A DNA stretch of 64,000 bases from assembly GCA_965601485.1 (NCBI GenBank), contig OZ271846.1:1550001-1614000 (forward strand), in the 5' to 3' direction. Shown one piece after another: positions 35,665 to 44,107 of the stretch (within the stretch, counting starts at the first letter, position 1; every line of letters starts with the position of its first letter). A program made the position numbers and the translations under genes. Source of the DNA: Methylotenera_A aquatica. GTDB lineage: Bacteria; Pseudomonadota; Gammaproteobacteria; Burkholderiales; Methylophilaceae. The notes below the pieces were generated by a model. It saw only the letters and a program-made list of their open reading frames with translations, was not told the DNA's origin and did not search any database.

Positions 35665-37434
35665 ATGAATCCACAAAATAGTAATACGACATCTGCTAAT
35701 GATGCAAACAGCACCAACCCGACCATTAGAGGCGCAGAGATTGTTATTCGATGCTTAAACGAGGAAAAAGTTAAATTTGTATTTGGCTATCCTGGCGGCG
35801 CAGTACTGCATATTTACGATGAAATTTACAAGCAAAACGGCTTTAAGCACATTTTAGTGCGTCATGAGCAAGCGGCTGTTCATGCTGCCGATGCCTACTC
35901 ACGAGCGACTGGAGCGGTGGGCGTAGCTTTGGTTACCAGCGGACCAGGCGCCACGAACGCGGTAACAGGCATTGCTACCGCTTACATGGATTCCATTCCA
36001 ATGGTCATTATAAGCGGCCAAGTACCTGTTCCCGCTATTGGCTTAGACGCTTTTCAAGAAGTAGACATGGTGGGCGTAACACGCCCATGCGTAAAACATA
36101 ACTTTCTAGTTAAAGATGTAAAAGACATTGCTGGTACCCTTAAAAAAGCTTTTTACATTGCTGCCACAGGCAGGCCTGGCCCAGTTGTAGTGGATATTCC
36201 AAAAGATATTACGGCGCATTTGGCTGAATATATTTACCCAAAAATGGTAGAGATGCGCTCGTACAACCCAGTGCTAAAAGGCCACAGTGGCCAAATTAAA
36301 AAAGCCATCAAGTTGTTGCTTGAGGCTAAACGCCCAATGATTTACACAGGCGGCGGCTTAGTATTGGGTGACGGTAGCCACGAATTAGTAAAATTAGCTC
36401 GCGCGCTTAATTATCCGGTCACCAACACCTTAATGGGCTTGGGTGGCTACCCTGCTACAGACAAACAGTTTGTTGGTATGTTAGGAATGCACGGAAGCTA
36501 TGAAGCCAATATGGCCATGCAAAACTGCGATGTATTAATTGCCGTTGGCGCTCGCTTTGATGACCGCGTAATTGGTGACCCAAAAGATTTTTTAAGCAAA
36601 CAACGTGCGATTATTCATATTGATGTGGATCCGTCTAGCATTTCTAAACGTGTAAAAGTGGATGTGCCAATTGTTGGCCATGTGCAATCGGTATTAGCTG
36701 AAATGAATGAAGCGCTTGCATTAGAAAAAACCACAAATGACATTAGCGCGTGGTGGAAGCAAATCGATGAATGGCGTGGCGTTGAGTCCATGGTATATGC
36801 CAACTCAGACATCGTGATTAAGCCTCAATATGTCATTGAAAAATTGTGGGAAGTGACCAAGGGCGAAGCTTATGTGACCTCTGACGTGGGTCAACACCAA
36901 ATGTGGGCGGCACAATATTACAAATTCGATCAACCACGTCGCTGGATTAACTCTGGCGGTCTGGGCACCATGGGCGTTGGTTTGCCTTATGCAATGGGCT
37001 GTCAGTTTGCTGATAAAAATGCACAAGTGGCCTGCGTAACAGGTGAGGGCAGCATTCAAATGAATATTCAAGAGCTTTCTACCTGTGCGCAATACAGCTT
37101 GCCAATTAAAGTGATTATGTTAAATAACCGCTATTTAGGCATGGTGCGCCAGTGGCAAGAGTTTTTCTACGAAAACCGTTATTCAGAATCGTATATGGAT
37201 AGCCTGCCTGATTTTGTTAAATTGGCAGAATCCTATGGTCATGTAGGCATGAAAATCACCAACCCTGCTGACGTTGAAGGCGCATTAAAAGAAGCATTTA
37301 CCAAAAAAGATAAATTCGTGTTTATGGATTTTATTACCGACCAAGATGAAAATGTATTCCCTATGATTGCGGCAGGTAAAGGTTTATCAGAAATGGTTCT
37401 TAAAAAAGATAATAAAGAAAGACATGAGGATTAA
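35665..37434 (+). CDS. ilvB: Acetolactate synthase, large (catalytic) subunit
   Basis: AHAS condenses pyruvate with pyruvate or 2-ketobutyrate in valine, leucine and isoleucine synthesis. The 589-residue protein has the ThDP activating-glutamate region GYPGGAVLHIYDE and VRHEQAAVHAADAYSRATG. It also has the FAD-domain segment GARFDDRVIGD and the ThDP/Mg motif TGEGSIQMNIQELSTCAQY, with Glu in place of the usual Asp in GDG, as is frequent in betaproteobacteria. It is followed by ilvH after 8 nt. I saw no convincing leader peptide or attenuator in the 179 nt upstream. Confidence 0.95.
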   Translation: MNPQNSNTTSANDANSTNPTIRGAEIVIRCLNEEKVKFVFGYPGGAVLHIYDEIYKQNGFKHILVRHEQAAVHAADAYSRATGAVGVALVTSGPGATNAVTGIATAYMDSIPMVIISGQVPVPAIGLDAFQEVDMVGVTRPCVKHNFLVKDVKDIAGTLKKAFYIAATGRPGPVVVDIPKDITAHLAEYIYPKMVEMRSYNPVLKGHSGQIKKAIKLLLEAKRPMIYTGGGLVLGDGSHELVKLARALNYPVTNTLMGLGGYPATDKQFVGMLGMHGSYEANMAMQNCDVLIAVGARFDDRVIGDPKDFLSKQRAIIHIDVDPSSISKRVKVDVPIVGHVQSVLAEMNEALALEKTTNDISAWWKQIDEWRGVESMVYANSDIVIKPQYVIEKLWEVTKGEAYVTSDVGQHQMWAAQYYKFDQPRRWINSGGLGTMGVGLPYAMGCQFADKNAQVACVTGEGSIQMNIQELSTCAQYSLPIKVIMLNNRYLGMVRQWQEFFYENRYSESYMDSLPDFVKLAESYGHVGMKITNPADVEGALKEAFTKKDKFVFMDFITDQDENVFPMIAAGKGLSEMVLKKDNKERHED

Positions 37435-37442
37435 TTAATTTT

Positions 37443-37934
37443 ATGAAACATATTATTTCTTTGCTAATGGAAAACGAAGCTGGCGCTTTATCGCGCGTGG
37501 CAGGCTTATTTTCAGCTCGCGGCTACAACATTGAATCGCTGACCGTGGCGGTAACTGAAGATCCAACTTTGTCGCGTATGACCATCGTGACAGCAGGTTC
37601 TGATGAAGTGATTGAGCAAATCATCAAACAACTTAACAAATTGATTGATGTGGTTAAAGTGTTGGACTTAAACGATGGAAAATACATTGAACGTGAATTG
37701 ATGCTGGTTAAAGTGAAAGCAAATGTAAACTTTAAAGACGAAATGAAACGTATGTGCGACATTTTTCGTGGTCGTATTATCGATGTGGCTGATAATAGCT
37801 ATACCATTGAGCTTACTGGCTCATGCAGCAAATTAGATGCTTTTTTAGAAGCGATTGATAAAACCGCGATTCTAGAAACGGTACGAACAGGTGCATCCGG
37901 CATTGGCCGTGGCGACAGAATTTTAAAAATTTAA
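37443..37934 (+). CDS. ilvH: Acetolactate synthase, small (regulatory) subunit
   Basis: The 163-residue protein has the N-terminal ACT domain MKHIISLLMENEAGALSRVAGLF (valine binding), NIESLTVAVTEDPTLSRM, and the C-terminal half from ERELMLVKVKA. It gives the large subunit full activity and valine feedback inhibition. Its length matches E. coli IlvH (163). Confidence 0.95.
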   Translation: MKHIISLLMENEAGALSRVAGLFSARGYNIESLTVAVTEDPTLSRMTIVTAGSDEVIEQIIKQLNKLIDVVKVLDLNDGKYIERELMLVKVKANVNFKDEMKRMCDIFRGRIIDVADNSYTIELTGSCSKLDAFLEAIDKTAILETVRTGASGIGRGDRILKI

Positions 37935-38005
37935 GTGTGATTGAAACAGTAATTAATCAAGTTAAGTAATCTATTAATAAATAATTGTATTTAAAGGGAA
38001 AAGCA

Positions 38006-39022
38006 ATGAAAGTTTATTACGACAAAGACGCCGATTTAAGCATTATTAAATCAAAAAAAGTAACTATCGTTGGTTACGGCTCACAAGGTCACGCCCATGC
38101 GGCAAACCTTAAAGATAGCGGTGTATCTGTCACTATTGGTCTGCGCAGAGAAGGCAGCTCATGGGCTAAAGCAGTTGGCGCTGGCCACACGGTAATGGAT
38201 ATTGCGGATTCTGTTAAAGAAGCCGATGTTGTAATGATTTTGTTGCCAGATGAAACAATGGCAGGCATTTTTCATGCCGAAGTGGCAGCAAACTTGAAAA
38301 AAGGTGCTGCACTTGCGTTTGCTCACGGCTTTAACATTCATTACAACCAAATCGTGCCACGTGCCGATTTAGACGTAATAATGATTGCACCAAAAGGCCC
38401 AGGTCACACAGTGCGTTCTGAGTATTTAAAAGGCGGCGGCGTTCCTTCATTAATCGCGGTGTATCAAAACACTTCTGGCAAAGCAAAAGAGATTGCACTT
38501 TCTTACGCAGCAGCAAACGGCGGCACTAAAGGTGGTGTGATTGAGACTGATTTCCGTGAAGAAACAGAAACCGATTTGTTTGGTGAGCAAGCCGTATTAT
38601 GTGGTGGTGCTGTAGAGCTAGTAAAAGCCGGCTTTGAGACATTGACAGAAGCGGGTTACGCGCCAGAGATGGCTTACTTTGAGTGCTTGCACGAGTTGAA
38701 ATTGATTGTAGATTTAATGTATGAAGGCGGTATCGCCAACATGAATTACTCTATCTCAAATAACGCGGAGTACGGTGAGTACGTGACTGGCCCACGCGTG
38801 ATTGGCGATGAAGCTCGCGCTGCCATGAAAGAATGTTTGAAAAATATTCAAAACGGCAACTACGCTAAACAATTCATTTTAGAAGGCCGCACTAACTACC
38901 CAGAAATGGTGGCTCGTCGTCGCTTAAATGCTGCTCATCCAATTGAGCAAGTGGGCGGTCAATTACGCGCAATGATGCCTTGGATTGCTAAAAACAAATT
39001 AGTTGATCAATCAAAAAATTGA
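38006..39022 (+). CDS. ilvC: Ketol-acid reductoisomerase (class I)
   Basis: IlvC isomerises and reduces acetolactate with NADPH. Starting at the ATG at 38006 (AAAGGGAAAAG just upstream) the protein is 338 residues, the class I length; an upstream in-frame TTG at 37985 is less likely. It has VTIVGYGSQGHAHAANL, the NADPH loop LRREGSSW, the LLPDETM segment, HGFNIHY, APKGPGHTVRSEY and ETETDLFGEQAVLCGG (metal ligands). It is the third gene of ilvB-ilvH-ilvC and ends at a strong terminator. Confidence 0.96.
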   Translation: MKVYYDKDADLSIIKSKKVTIVGYGSQGHAHAANLKDSGVSVTIGLRREGSSWAKAVGAGHTVMDIADSVKEADVVMILLPDETMAGIFHAEVAANLKKGAALAFAHGFNIHYNQIVPRADLDVIMIAPKGPGHTVRSEYLKGGGVPSLIAVYQNTSGKAKEIALSYAAANGGTKGGVIETDFREETETDLFGEQAVLCGGAVELVKAGFETLTEAGYAPEMAYFECLHELKLIVDLMYEGGIANMNYSISNNAEYGEYVTGPRVIGDEARAAMKECLKNIQNGNYAKQFILEGRTNYPEMVARRRLNAAHPIEQVGGQLRAMMPWIAKNKLVDQSKN

Positions 39023-39088
39023 TCAACTTCTAAAGTGCAATCAAAAACTAAGCAAAAACAGATTTTTGCTTTAAGTTTAAGCTAAACT

Positions 39089-39122
39089 AAAGGGTGAAAC
39101 GCAAAACGTTTTACCCTTTTTT
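39089..39122 (+). terminator. Rho-independent terminator of ilvBHC
   Basis: AAAGGGTGAAACG - CAAAA - CGTTTTACCCTTT forms a 13-bp stem with one G-T pair, followed by TTT. It lies 67 nt after the ilvC stop. Confidence 0.85.
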
Positions 39123-39176
39123 ATTTTTAATTATCAATCGCATTTTTGGGGCTGATAACAAAACTGGAAAATATAA

Positions 39177-40031
39177 TTGAAACTGAGCATTCTTTTACAA
39201 TACCTACTCCCTAAACAAGCCATTACTGGCCTTGCAGGCAAGCTTGCCAACTTAAGAGGCGGCGCAACAACAACCAAAGTGATTGCATGGTTTGTGCAGC
39301 GCTACCAAGTAAACATGGCTGAAGCAGCGAATCCAGATATTAGTAGCTACGCTACTTTTAATGATTTTTTTACGCGCCCATTAAAAGCAAACGCACGACC
39401 TATTGAAGATGCCGATTTTATTTGCCCTGTAGATGGTGGGATTAGTCAGCTTGGAAATATTAAGCAAGATCAAATTATCCAGGCAAAAAATCACCATTAC
39501 TCAAGCCTAACTTTGCTGGCAGGCAATCAGGCACTAGCCAACAAATTTCACAATGGCAGTTTTGCTTGCCTTTACTTAAGCCCCAAAGATTATCACCGCA
39601 TTCATATGCCTTGTGATGGCACATTAAAAAGCATGGCTTATGTGCCAGGGGATTTATTTTCAGTGAACCCAAACACCGCTGCCAATGTGCCGAATTTATT
39701 TGCACGTAATGAGCGTGTAGTTTGTGAGTTTGAATCGGCACAGCACGGCACCATTGTAATGGTGTTGGTTGGCGCCACCATTGTGGGTAGCATGGCAACT
39801 GTTTGGCATGATTCGCCCAATAAAGTGATCAATCCGCCACGAAGCAAAAATATCCGCACTTGGTCATATGAAAATATCTCACTAAAAAAAGGCGATGAAA
39901 TGGGCCGATTTTTATTGGGCTCTACGGTGGTGATGTTATTTGAAAAAGATGCGCTGCAATTTAATAGCGATTGGCAGCCTGCACGCGCCATTAAATTTGG
40001 GGAGAAAATGGGTAGTAAACAAGCTTATTAA
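39177..40031 (+). CDS. psd: Phosphatidylserine decarboxylase proenzyme
   Basis: Psd makes phosphatidylethanolamine at the inner membrane. The 284-residue protein has FNDFFTRPLKANARPI, CPVDGGISQLG, YLSPKDYHRIHMP (active-site His) and the self-cleavage site FLLGSTVVML. There Gly-Ser cleavage gives the pyruvoyl alpha chain. The start is a TTG at 39177. An unrelated ilv operon precedes it and rppH converges from the other side. Confidence 0.95.
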   Translation: MKLSILLQYLLPKQAITGLAGKLANLRGGATTTKVIAWFVQRYQVNMAEAANPDISSYATFNDFFTRPLKANARPIEDADFICPVDGGISQLGNIKQDQIIQAKNHHYSSLTLLAGNQALANKFHNGSFACLYLSPKDYHRIHMPCDGTLKSMAYVPGDLFSVNPNTAANVPNLFARNERVVCEFESAQHGTIVMVLVGATIVGSMATVWHDSPNKVINPPRSKNIRTWSYENISLKKGDEMGRFLLGSTVVMLFEKDALQFNSDWQPARAIKFGEKMGSKQAY

Positions 40032-40044
40032 AGTTATTATTAAT

Positions 40045-40076
40045 AAAAAAGGCCTGCTGATTTAGCAGGCCTTTTT
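40045..40076. terminator. Bidirectional terminator between psd and rppH
   Basis: AAAAAGGCCTGCT - GATTT - AGCAGGCCTTTTT, a perfect 13-bp stem flanked by A- and T-runs, serves the two converging genes. Confidence 0.92.
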
Positions 40077-40103
40077 AATTTCAGCATTTAAATAGATGTA
40101 TAG

Positions 40104-40607
40104 CTAACTATGTTTAGAGGGATGCGTTTTGATTTTGTGATGCAGATGCGTTGCAAGCTCATTTAACGCGGCTTTATACACATCGCGTTTAAACTCAATC
40201 ACATCTTCTAGTGGAACCCAGTAATCACTCCAACGCCATGCGTCAAATTCAGGATGCTCAGAAGCGCGCAAAGAAACATCGGTATCACGCCCAACCATGC
40301 GCAATAAATACCAAATCTGCTTTTGGCCTTTATAGCTACCGCGCCATTCACGCTTAATCCAGCTACTTGGCACTTCATAACGCAGCCAATCACGCGTGCG
40401 ACCCAAAATTTCCACGTGTTTAGGCTCTAAACCAACTTCTTCCATCAGCTCACGATACATGGCCTGCTCTGGGCTTTCGCCATATTTAATACCACCCTGT
40501 GGAAACTGCCAAGCGTGCTCTCTTATACGCTTGCCCCAAAACACTTGATTTTGAGCGTTACACAGGATTATCCCAACATTGGGACGGAATCCGTCACGAT
40601 CTAACAT
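40104..40607 (-). CDS. rppH: RNA pyrophosphohydrolase
   Basis: RppH removes pyrophosphate from mRNA 5' ends to start decay. The 167-residue protein has GFRPNVGIILCNAQNQVFW, the WQFPQGGI segment and the Nudix box GGIKYGESPEQAMYRELMEE with VGL. KGQKQIWYLLRM is also present. The match to the proteobacterial RppH start (MLDRDGFRPN) is exact in kind. Confidence 0.95.
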   Translation of the reverse strand: MLDRDGFRPNVGIILCNAQNQVFWGKRIREHAWQFPQGGIKYGESPEQAMYRELMEEVGLEPKHVEILGRTRDWLRYEVPSSWIKREWRGSYKGQKQIWYLLRMVGRDTDVSLRASEHPEFDAWRWSDYWVPLEDVIEFKRDVYKAALNELATHLHHKIKTHPSKHS

Positions 40608-40713
40608 ATTGCAAACTACCTAAAATATTTAATGCAATTTTTTCATATTTTTGCCACTATTGAAAGCTCCCATTTGCAAACTAACCTTTATTTAAGCTTA
40701 AAACCCCTTATTT

Positions 40714-41676
40714 ATGAAAAATTTAATTTTATTCACTGCATTTAGCATGATATCGACACTAAACGCCTGCACATCCACCAAAAATGAAACTAGTTTTGCT
40801 TACATTAGCAATCAAGGCGATCACACAGTTTCGGTGATTGATAATGCAGAATCTAAGGTCATTAAAACAGTGAAAGTGGGCAAAGGACCTGTTGGAGTGG
40901 CTGTGTCACGTGCTTTAAATAGAGCTTTTATTACCAATGTTGAAGGCCAAAGTATCTCAGTGATTGATACCAACACGAACACAGTGATTGAAACAATTGG
41001 GATTAAAGGTTCCCCAGTGGGCATTGCCATTACCCCTAACAGTAAAACTTTATATGTGGCCGATTGGTTTAGTGACCGCATTTTAGCAATTGACACCAAT
41101 AACTATCAAAATCGGCATGAAGTCATTGTGGCTAAAGCACCAGCAGGCTTAATTGTAAGCTCAGACAGCAAAACACTATACGTTGCAGCCCGCGATTCCA
41201 ATGATATTGCTGTAATTGACACATCCACCTTTAGCGTCACAAAACGCATTCCTACAGGCAAGCACCCTTTTGGATTAACGTTAAGCGCTGATGACAAAAT
41301 GCTGTTAAGTGTAAATGTTTATGACAACACCATATCTATTACAAATACCGATTCCTTTAAACTAGAAACCATTAAAGTGGGCGAACATCCTTATTGCGTT
41401 GCGCTAAACGCTAATAATCAAACGATTTATGTGACAAATACGCAAGATGATACGGTTTCGGTAATTGATTTAGCCAGTAAAAAAATCATGGCGACAATCG
41501 ATGTTGGCATGACGCCTGAAGGTGTTAGCTTTGATGCATTGAATAATCAAGTTTTAGTTGCCAGCTGGGGGCAAAATCAAGTCAGCGTAATTGATGCGAA
41601 GACTAATCAAATTTTATCGTCAATCAAAACTGGTGATAAAAGCCGCGCATTTGGTCAATTTATATTGGTAAAATAA
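40714..41676 (+). CDS. YVTN-type seven-bladed beta-propeller lipoprotein (YncE-like)
   Basis: The 320-residue protein starts with a signal peptide and a lipobox-like LNAC (Cys19), then seven repeats of about 42 residues. Each has a core like TVSVIDNAESKVIKTVKVGK or LYVADWFSDRILAID, followed by P-x-G-(V/I/L). This is the YVTN beta-propeller of YncE-like periplasmic proteins. Similar propellers accompany PQQ-dependent dehydrogenase systems in methylotrophs. The next gene is MxaD-like, which fits, but no dehydrogenase is in the window. Ligand unknown. Confidence 0.85.
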   Translation: MKNLILFTAFSMISTLNACTSTKNETSFAYISNQGDHTVSVIDNAESKVIKTVKVGKGPVGVAVSRALNRAFITNVEGQSISVIDTNTNTVIETIGIKGSPVGIAITPNSKTLYVADWFSDRILAIDTNNYQNRHEVIVAKAPAGLIVSSDSKTLYVAARDSNDIAVIDTSTFSVTKRIPTGKHPFGLTLSADDKMLLSVNVYDNTISITNTDSFKLETIKVGEHPYCVALNANNQTIYVTNTQDDTVSVIDLASKKIMATIDVGMTPEGVSFDALNNQVLVASWGQNQVSVIDAKTNQILSSIKTGDKSRAFGQFILVK

Positions 41677-41882
41677 CAAATAGCACAATTTTTTTAAGTA
41701 AGTAATTATAGAACTCTCCTACTGAGTCTTAAATAATGCGCAACATTAAAGTCAACGCCGCGCATAACCACGCGTTAAGGCTAAACATAGGCTTATTTAG
41801 CTAACTCATTTATAATAGTGCGCTAACCAAATTGATTAGTTCGTTATTTAGTTTATTTTTTGTCATTTAATGGAGAGCATGC

Positions 41883-42410
41883 ATGAGAAAGTTTTTAACA
41901 TTATTAGCCCTAGCGACATTATCGCTTAACGCGGCTGCACACGGCCCATCGCCACAAAAAGTAGAAAAAACCATCGTTATTAAAGCAGCGCCAGCAAAAG
42001 TGTGGGCAATGGTAAAAGACTTTGGAAATCTGCAAGCATGGCATCCAGCTATCGCCAGCACAAAACTAGAAAAAAAAGGCGAAGAAACACATCGCACATT
42101 AACCTTAAAAAATAATGGTGGCGAAATCACTGAAAAATTACGTTCATCTGACGACAAAGAAATGAAATTGAAATATGAAATCACTGGTGGCGCAGCCCCA
42201 ATAGCAGATTACAACTCATTTATTCAAGTAACACCTGGCCCAGGCGCTGGCGAATCATCAGTAACATGGGTTGGTCGTTTTTATCGGACTTATAAACTAA
42301 ATCCACCAATTCCTGCTGGCCAAGATGACGAAACAGCGGTTAAATTCGTAACAGGTTTGTATGACGGCGGTTTAGCCAATTTAAAAAAGGTACTTGAAAA
42401 CTCAAAGTAA
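41883..42410 (+). CDS. MxaD-like periplasmic SRPBCC protein
   Basis: The 175-residue protein has a signal peptide (MRKFLTLLALATLSLNAAA, cleavage before HGPSPQKV). An SRPBCC fold follows: TIVIKAAPAKVWAMVKDFGN and LQAWHPAI at the start, and a C-terminal helix DDETAVKFVTGLYDGGLANL. This arrangement matches MxaD, a periplasmic protein that aids electron transfer from methanol dehydrogenase to cytochrome cL. A ribosome-binding site GGAG sits 9 nt upstream. It stands alone, ended by a perfect terminator. Other secreted polyketide-cyclase-like proteins are possible alternatives. Confidence 0.75.
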   Translation: MRKFLTLLALATLSLNAAAHGPSPQKVEKTIVIKAAPAKVWAMVKDFGNLQAWHPAIASTKLEKKGEETHRTLTLKNNGGEITEKLRSSDDKEMKLKYEITGGAAPIADYNSFIQVTPGPGAGESSVTWVGRFYRTYKLNPPIPAGQDDETAVKFVTGLYDGGLANLKKVLENSK

Positions 42411-42490
42411 CGGGCCAGGCAGCTGGTGCAACAACTAAAAAACCATGGTGGAAGTTTTAGTAGTTTTATAAACCTTAACTAAACCTTACT

Positions 42491-42526
42491 AAAGGGGTTG
42501 TAAGCGATGCTTACAACCCCTTTTTT
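42491..42526 (+). terminator. Terminator after the MxaD-like gene
   Basis: AAAGGGGTTGTAAGC - GAT - GCTTACAACCCCTTT is a perfect 15-bp stem followed by TTT and further T-rich sequence. It isolates the pilin promoter region from upstream transcription. Confidence 0.93.
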
Positions 42527-42604
42527 GTTTAATCATTTTAAGAAGTTTATCTTTTTTTGCTATTTTATGGGGCAATAATCAATAACAAGCCAAGCGAATT
42601 ACAG

Positions 42605-42640
42605 GTGACATAATTGGTAAATACTGACACTTTTTGTCAT
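42605..42640 (+). promoter_or_regulatory. Possible PilR enhancer sites
   Basis: A TGACA at 42605 and a palindrome TGACA-N5-TGTCA at 42625-42639 lie about 130-165 nt before the sigma-54 promoter, an enhancer-like distance. The TGTC/GACA half-sites resemble those bound by the response regulator PilR in Pseudomonas. The assignment is inferred from similarity of motif and position. Confidence 0.45.
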
Positions 42641-42768
42641 CTAGTTATTTAGTAAATTCACTTATAAATCCAATTTTTAACTTAAAAAAAGAATTAAAAT
42701 GTCGTAAAACAGACCATAAAAACTATTTAATCCATACAAATCATTCACTTAATTAAACTATTAAAAAG

Positions 42769-42785
42769 TTGGCACAACCATTGCT
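42769..42785 (+). promoter_or_regulatory. Sigma-54 promoter of the first pilin gene
   Basis: TTGGCACAACCATTGCT has the -24 GG and -12 GC elements 12 nt apart, a near-perfect match to TGGCAC-N5-TTGC(A/T). It lies about 95 nt before the pilin start, so the transcript has a leader of about 85 nt. Sigma-54 control by PilS-PilR is established for type IV pilins in Pseudomonas and others. Confidence 0.85.
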
Positions 42786-42802
42786 AATATAGATTAAACA
42801 AT

Positions 42803-43328
42803 AGCAAAAAAACTTAAAACAGTTTGTGATTACTTGGTGTAAGCAACTTAAATTTAAAATTTAATTAAAGGGATTTAAAATGGATATGAATAAAATGAAA
42901 CAAACAGCACAAAAAGGTTTTACATTAATCGAGTTAATGATTGTGGTGGCCATTATCGGTATTTTGGCAGCTGTAGCAATTCCATCTTATCAAGATTACA
43001 CCGCAAGAGCACAAGTAACTGAAGCAGTAAACCTACTTGGGGGTGCTAAAACAGATGTCGCATCAAATTTCGATCAAGATGCATCTTGTGTTGCTCCAGT
43101 AGTTCAAGCCGGTAAATATGTAGCTACTATTACGGCGACAGGTACTGCAACTACTTGTACAGTAGTTGCTACATTTAGAGCAACTGGAGTTGCAGCACCC
43201 CTCGCGAGCGGCACTTTAACTATGGTTTACACTCCTGCAAATGCAACACAATGGACCCGCTCATCTAGCCTTGCTGCTAAATATCTTCCAAAAGCATGGA
43301 GCTAATTTGCAAAGAAGTTAGCCAGCAG
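42803..43328 (+). repeat. Pilin direct repeat, copy 1
   Basis: Copy 1 of a tandem duplication of about 526 bp (second copy 43464-43989, offset 661 bp). It covers about 77 bp of leader, the whole pilin gene and 23 bp after the stop. Similarity falls off sharply at both ends. The sigma-54 promoter is just outside. Confidence 0.9.
42880..43305 (+). CDS. pilA: Type IV major pilin, copy 1
   Basis: The 141-residue prepilin has a 13-residue leader (MDMNKMKQTAQKG) cut by PilD before Phe14. The mature N-terminus is FTLIELMIVVAIIGILAAVA with the invariant Glu5, the assembly helix of type IVa pilins. Two cysteines (in ASCVAPVV and TTCTVVAT) lie about 30 residues apart in the globular domain. The end, LAAKYLPKAWS, has none, so any disulfide is internal rather than a C-terminal D-loop. 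The ribosome-binding region is AAAGGGA. It is controlled by the sigma-54 promoter upstream. Confidence 0.94.
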   Translation: MDMNKMKQTAQKGFTLIELMIVVAIIGILAAVAIPSYQDYTARAQVTEAVNLLGGAKTDVASNFDQDASCVAPVVQAGKYVATITATGTATTCTVVATFRATGVAAPLASGTLTMVYTPANATQWTRSSSLAAKYLPKAWS

Positions 43329-43379
43329 GAGCAACCTCGATGCAATCAAATGAAATTGCGGTTCAATGGTAACAACAAT

Positions 43380-43404
43380 CCCTGCAATTTGCGGGGGTTT
43401 TGTT
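43380..43404 (+). terminator. Terminator between the two pilin genes
   Basis: CCCTGCA - ATT - TGCGGGG (one T-G pair) is followed by GTTTTGTTTT. It should stop most transcripts of the first pilin gene before the second. Confidence 0.7.
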
Positions 43405-43463
43405 TTGGGCGCCGCATTTAGCCCAGAATCTCATCAAGGCTGCAGAATTTAATTTCAATCTCC

Positions 43464-43989
43464 AGCAAAAACACTTAAAATAATTTGTGATTACTTGGTG
43501 CAAGCAACTTAAACTTAAAATTTAATCAAATGGATTTAAAATGAACATGAATAAAATGAAACAAACAGCACAAAAAGGTTTTACATTAATCGAGTTAATG
43601 ATTGTGGTGGCCATTATCGGTATTTTGGCAGCTGTAGCAATTCCATCTTATCAAGATTACACGGCAAGAGCACAAGTAACTGAAGCAGTAAACTTACTTG
43701 GCGGTGCTAAAACAGATGTCGCAGCAAATTTCGATCAAGATAGAACTTGTGTTGCTCCAGTAGTTCAAGCCGGTAAATATGTAGCTACTATTACGGCGAC
43801 AGGTACTACAACAACTTGTACAGTAGTTGCTACATTTAGAGCAACTGGAGTTACAGCACCCATTGCGAGCGGCACATTGACTATGGTTTACACTCCTGCA
43901 AATGCAACACAATGGACCCGCTCATCTAGCCTTGCTGCTAAATATCTTCCAAAAGCATGGAGCTAATTTGCAAAGAAGTTAGCCAGCAG
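43464..43989 (+). repeat. Pilin direct repeat, copy 2
   Basis: Second copy of the pilin duplication. It matches copy 1 at offset 661 bp from the leader (AGCAAAAA...) to GCCAGCAG after the stop. The 135 bp between the copies are unrelated to the sequence before copy 1. Confidence 0.9.
43541..43966 (+). CDS. Type IV major pilin, copy 2
   Basis: The 141-residue prepilin differs from copy 1 at seven positions: D2N, one S-to-A, two adjacent to the first cysteine (AS to RT), two A-to-T and one L-to-I. All but the first lie in the globular domain around the cysteine pair. The N-terminal helix is identical. No sigma-54 promoter precedes this copy, a terminator separates it from copy 1, and the ribosome-binding region is weakened from AAAGGGA to AAATGGA. 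It may be expressed poorly or serve as a recombination donor. Confidence 0.92.
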   Translation: MNMNKMKQTAQKGFTLIELMIVVAIIGILAAVAIPSYQDYTARAQVTEAVNLLGGAKTDVAANFDQDRTCVAPVVQAGKYVATITATGTTTTCTVVATFRATGVTAPIASGTLTMVYTPANATQWTRSSSLAAKYLPKAWS

Positions 43990-44107
43990 CGGCAATAGCT
44001 CGTCTAAACGACTGGGCGATGATATGGCATTCGGCTAAAAATGCAACAATACGTTTTGGCTTATTGCTGCTGCAACTGAGTTTTGTAGTTAAGTAATAAG
44101 ATTTAAC

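Noticed and set aside
43694..43912. Cysteine/serine-rich minus-strand frame inside the second pilin gene
   Set aside because: It is a shadow of the Thr/Ala-rich pilin codons, with no ribosome-binding site and no independent conservation.
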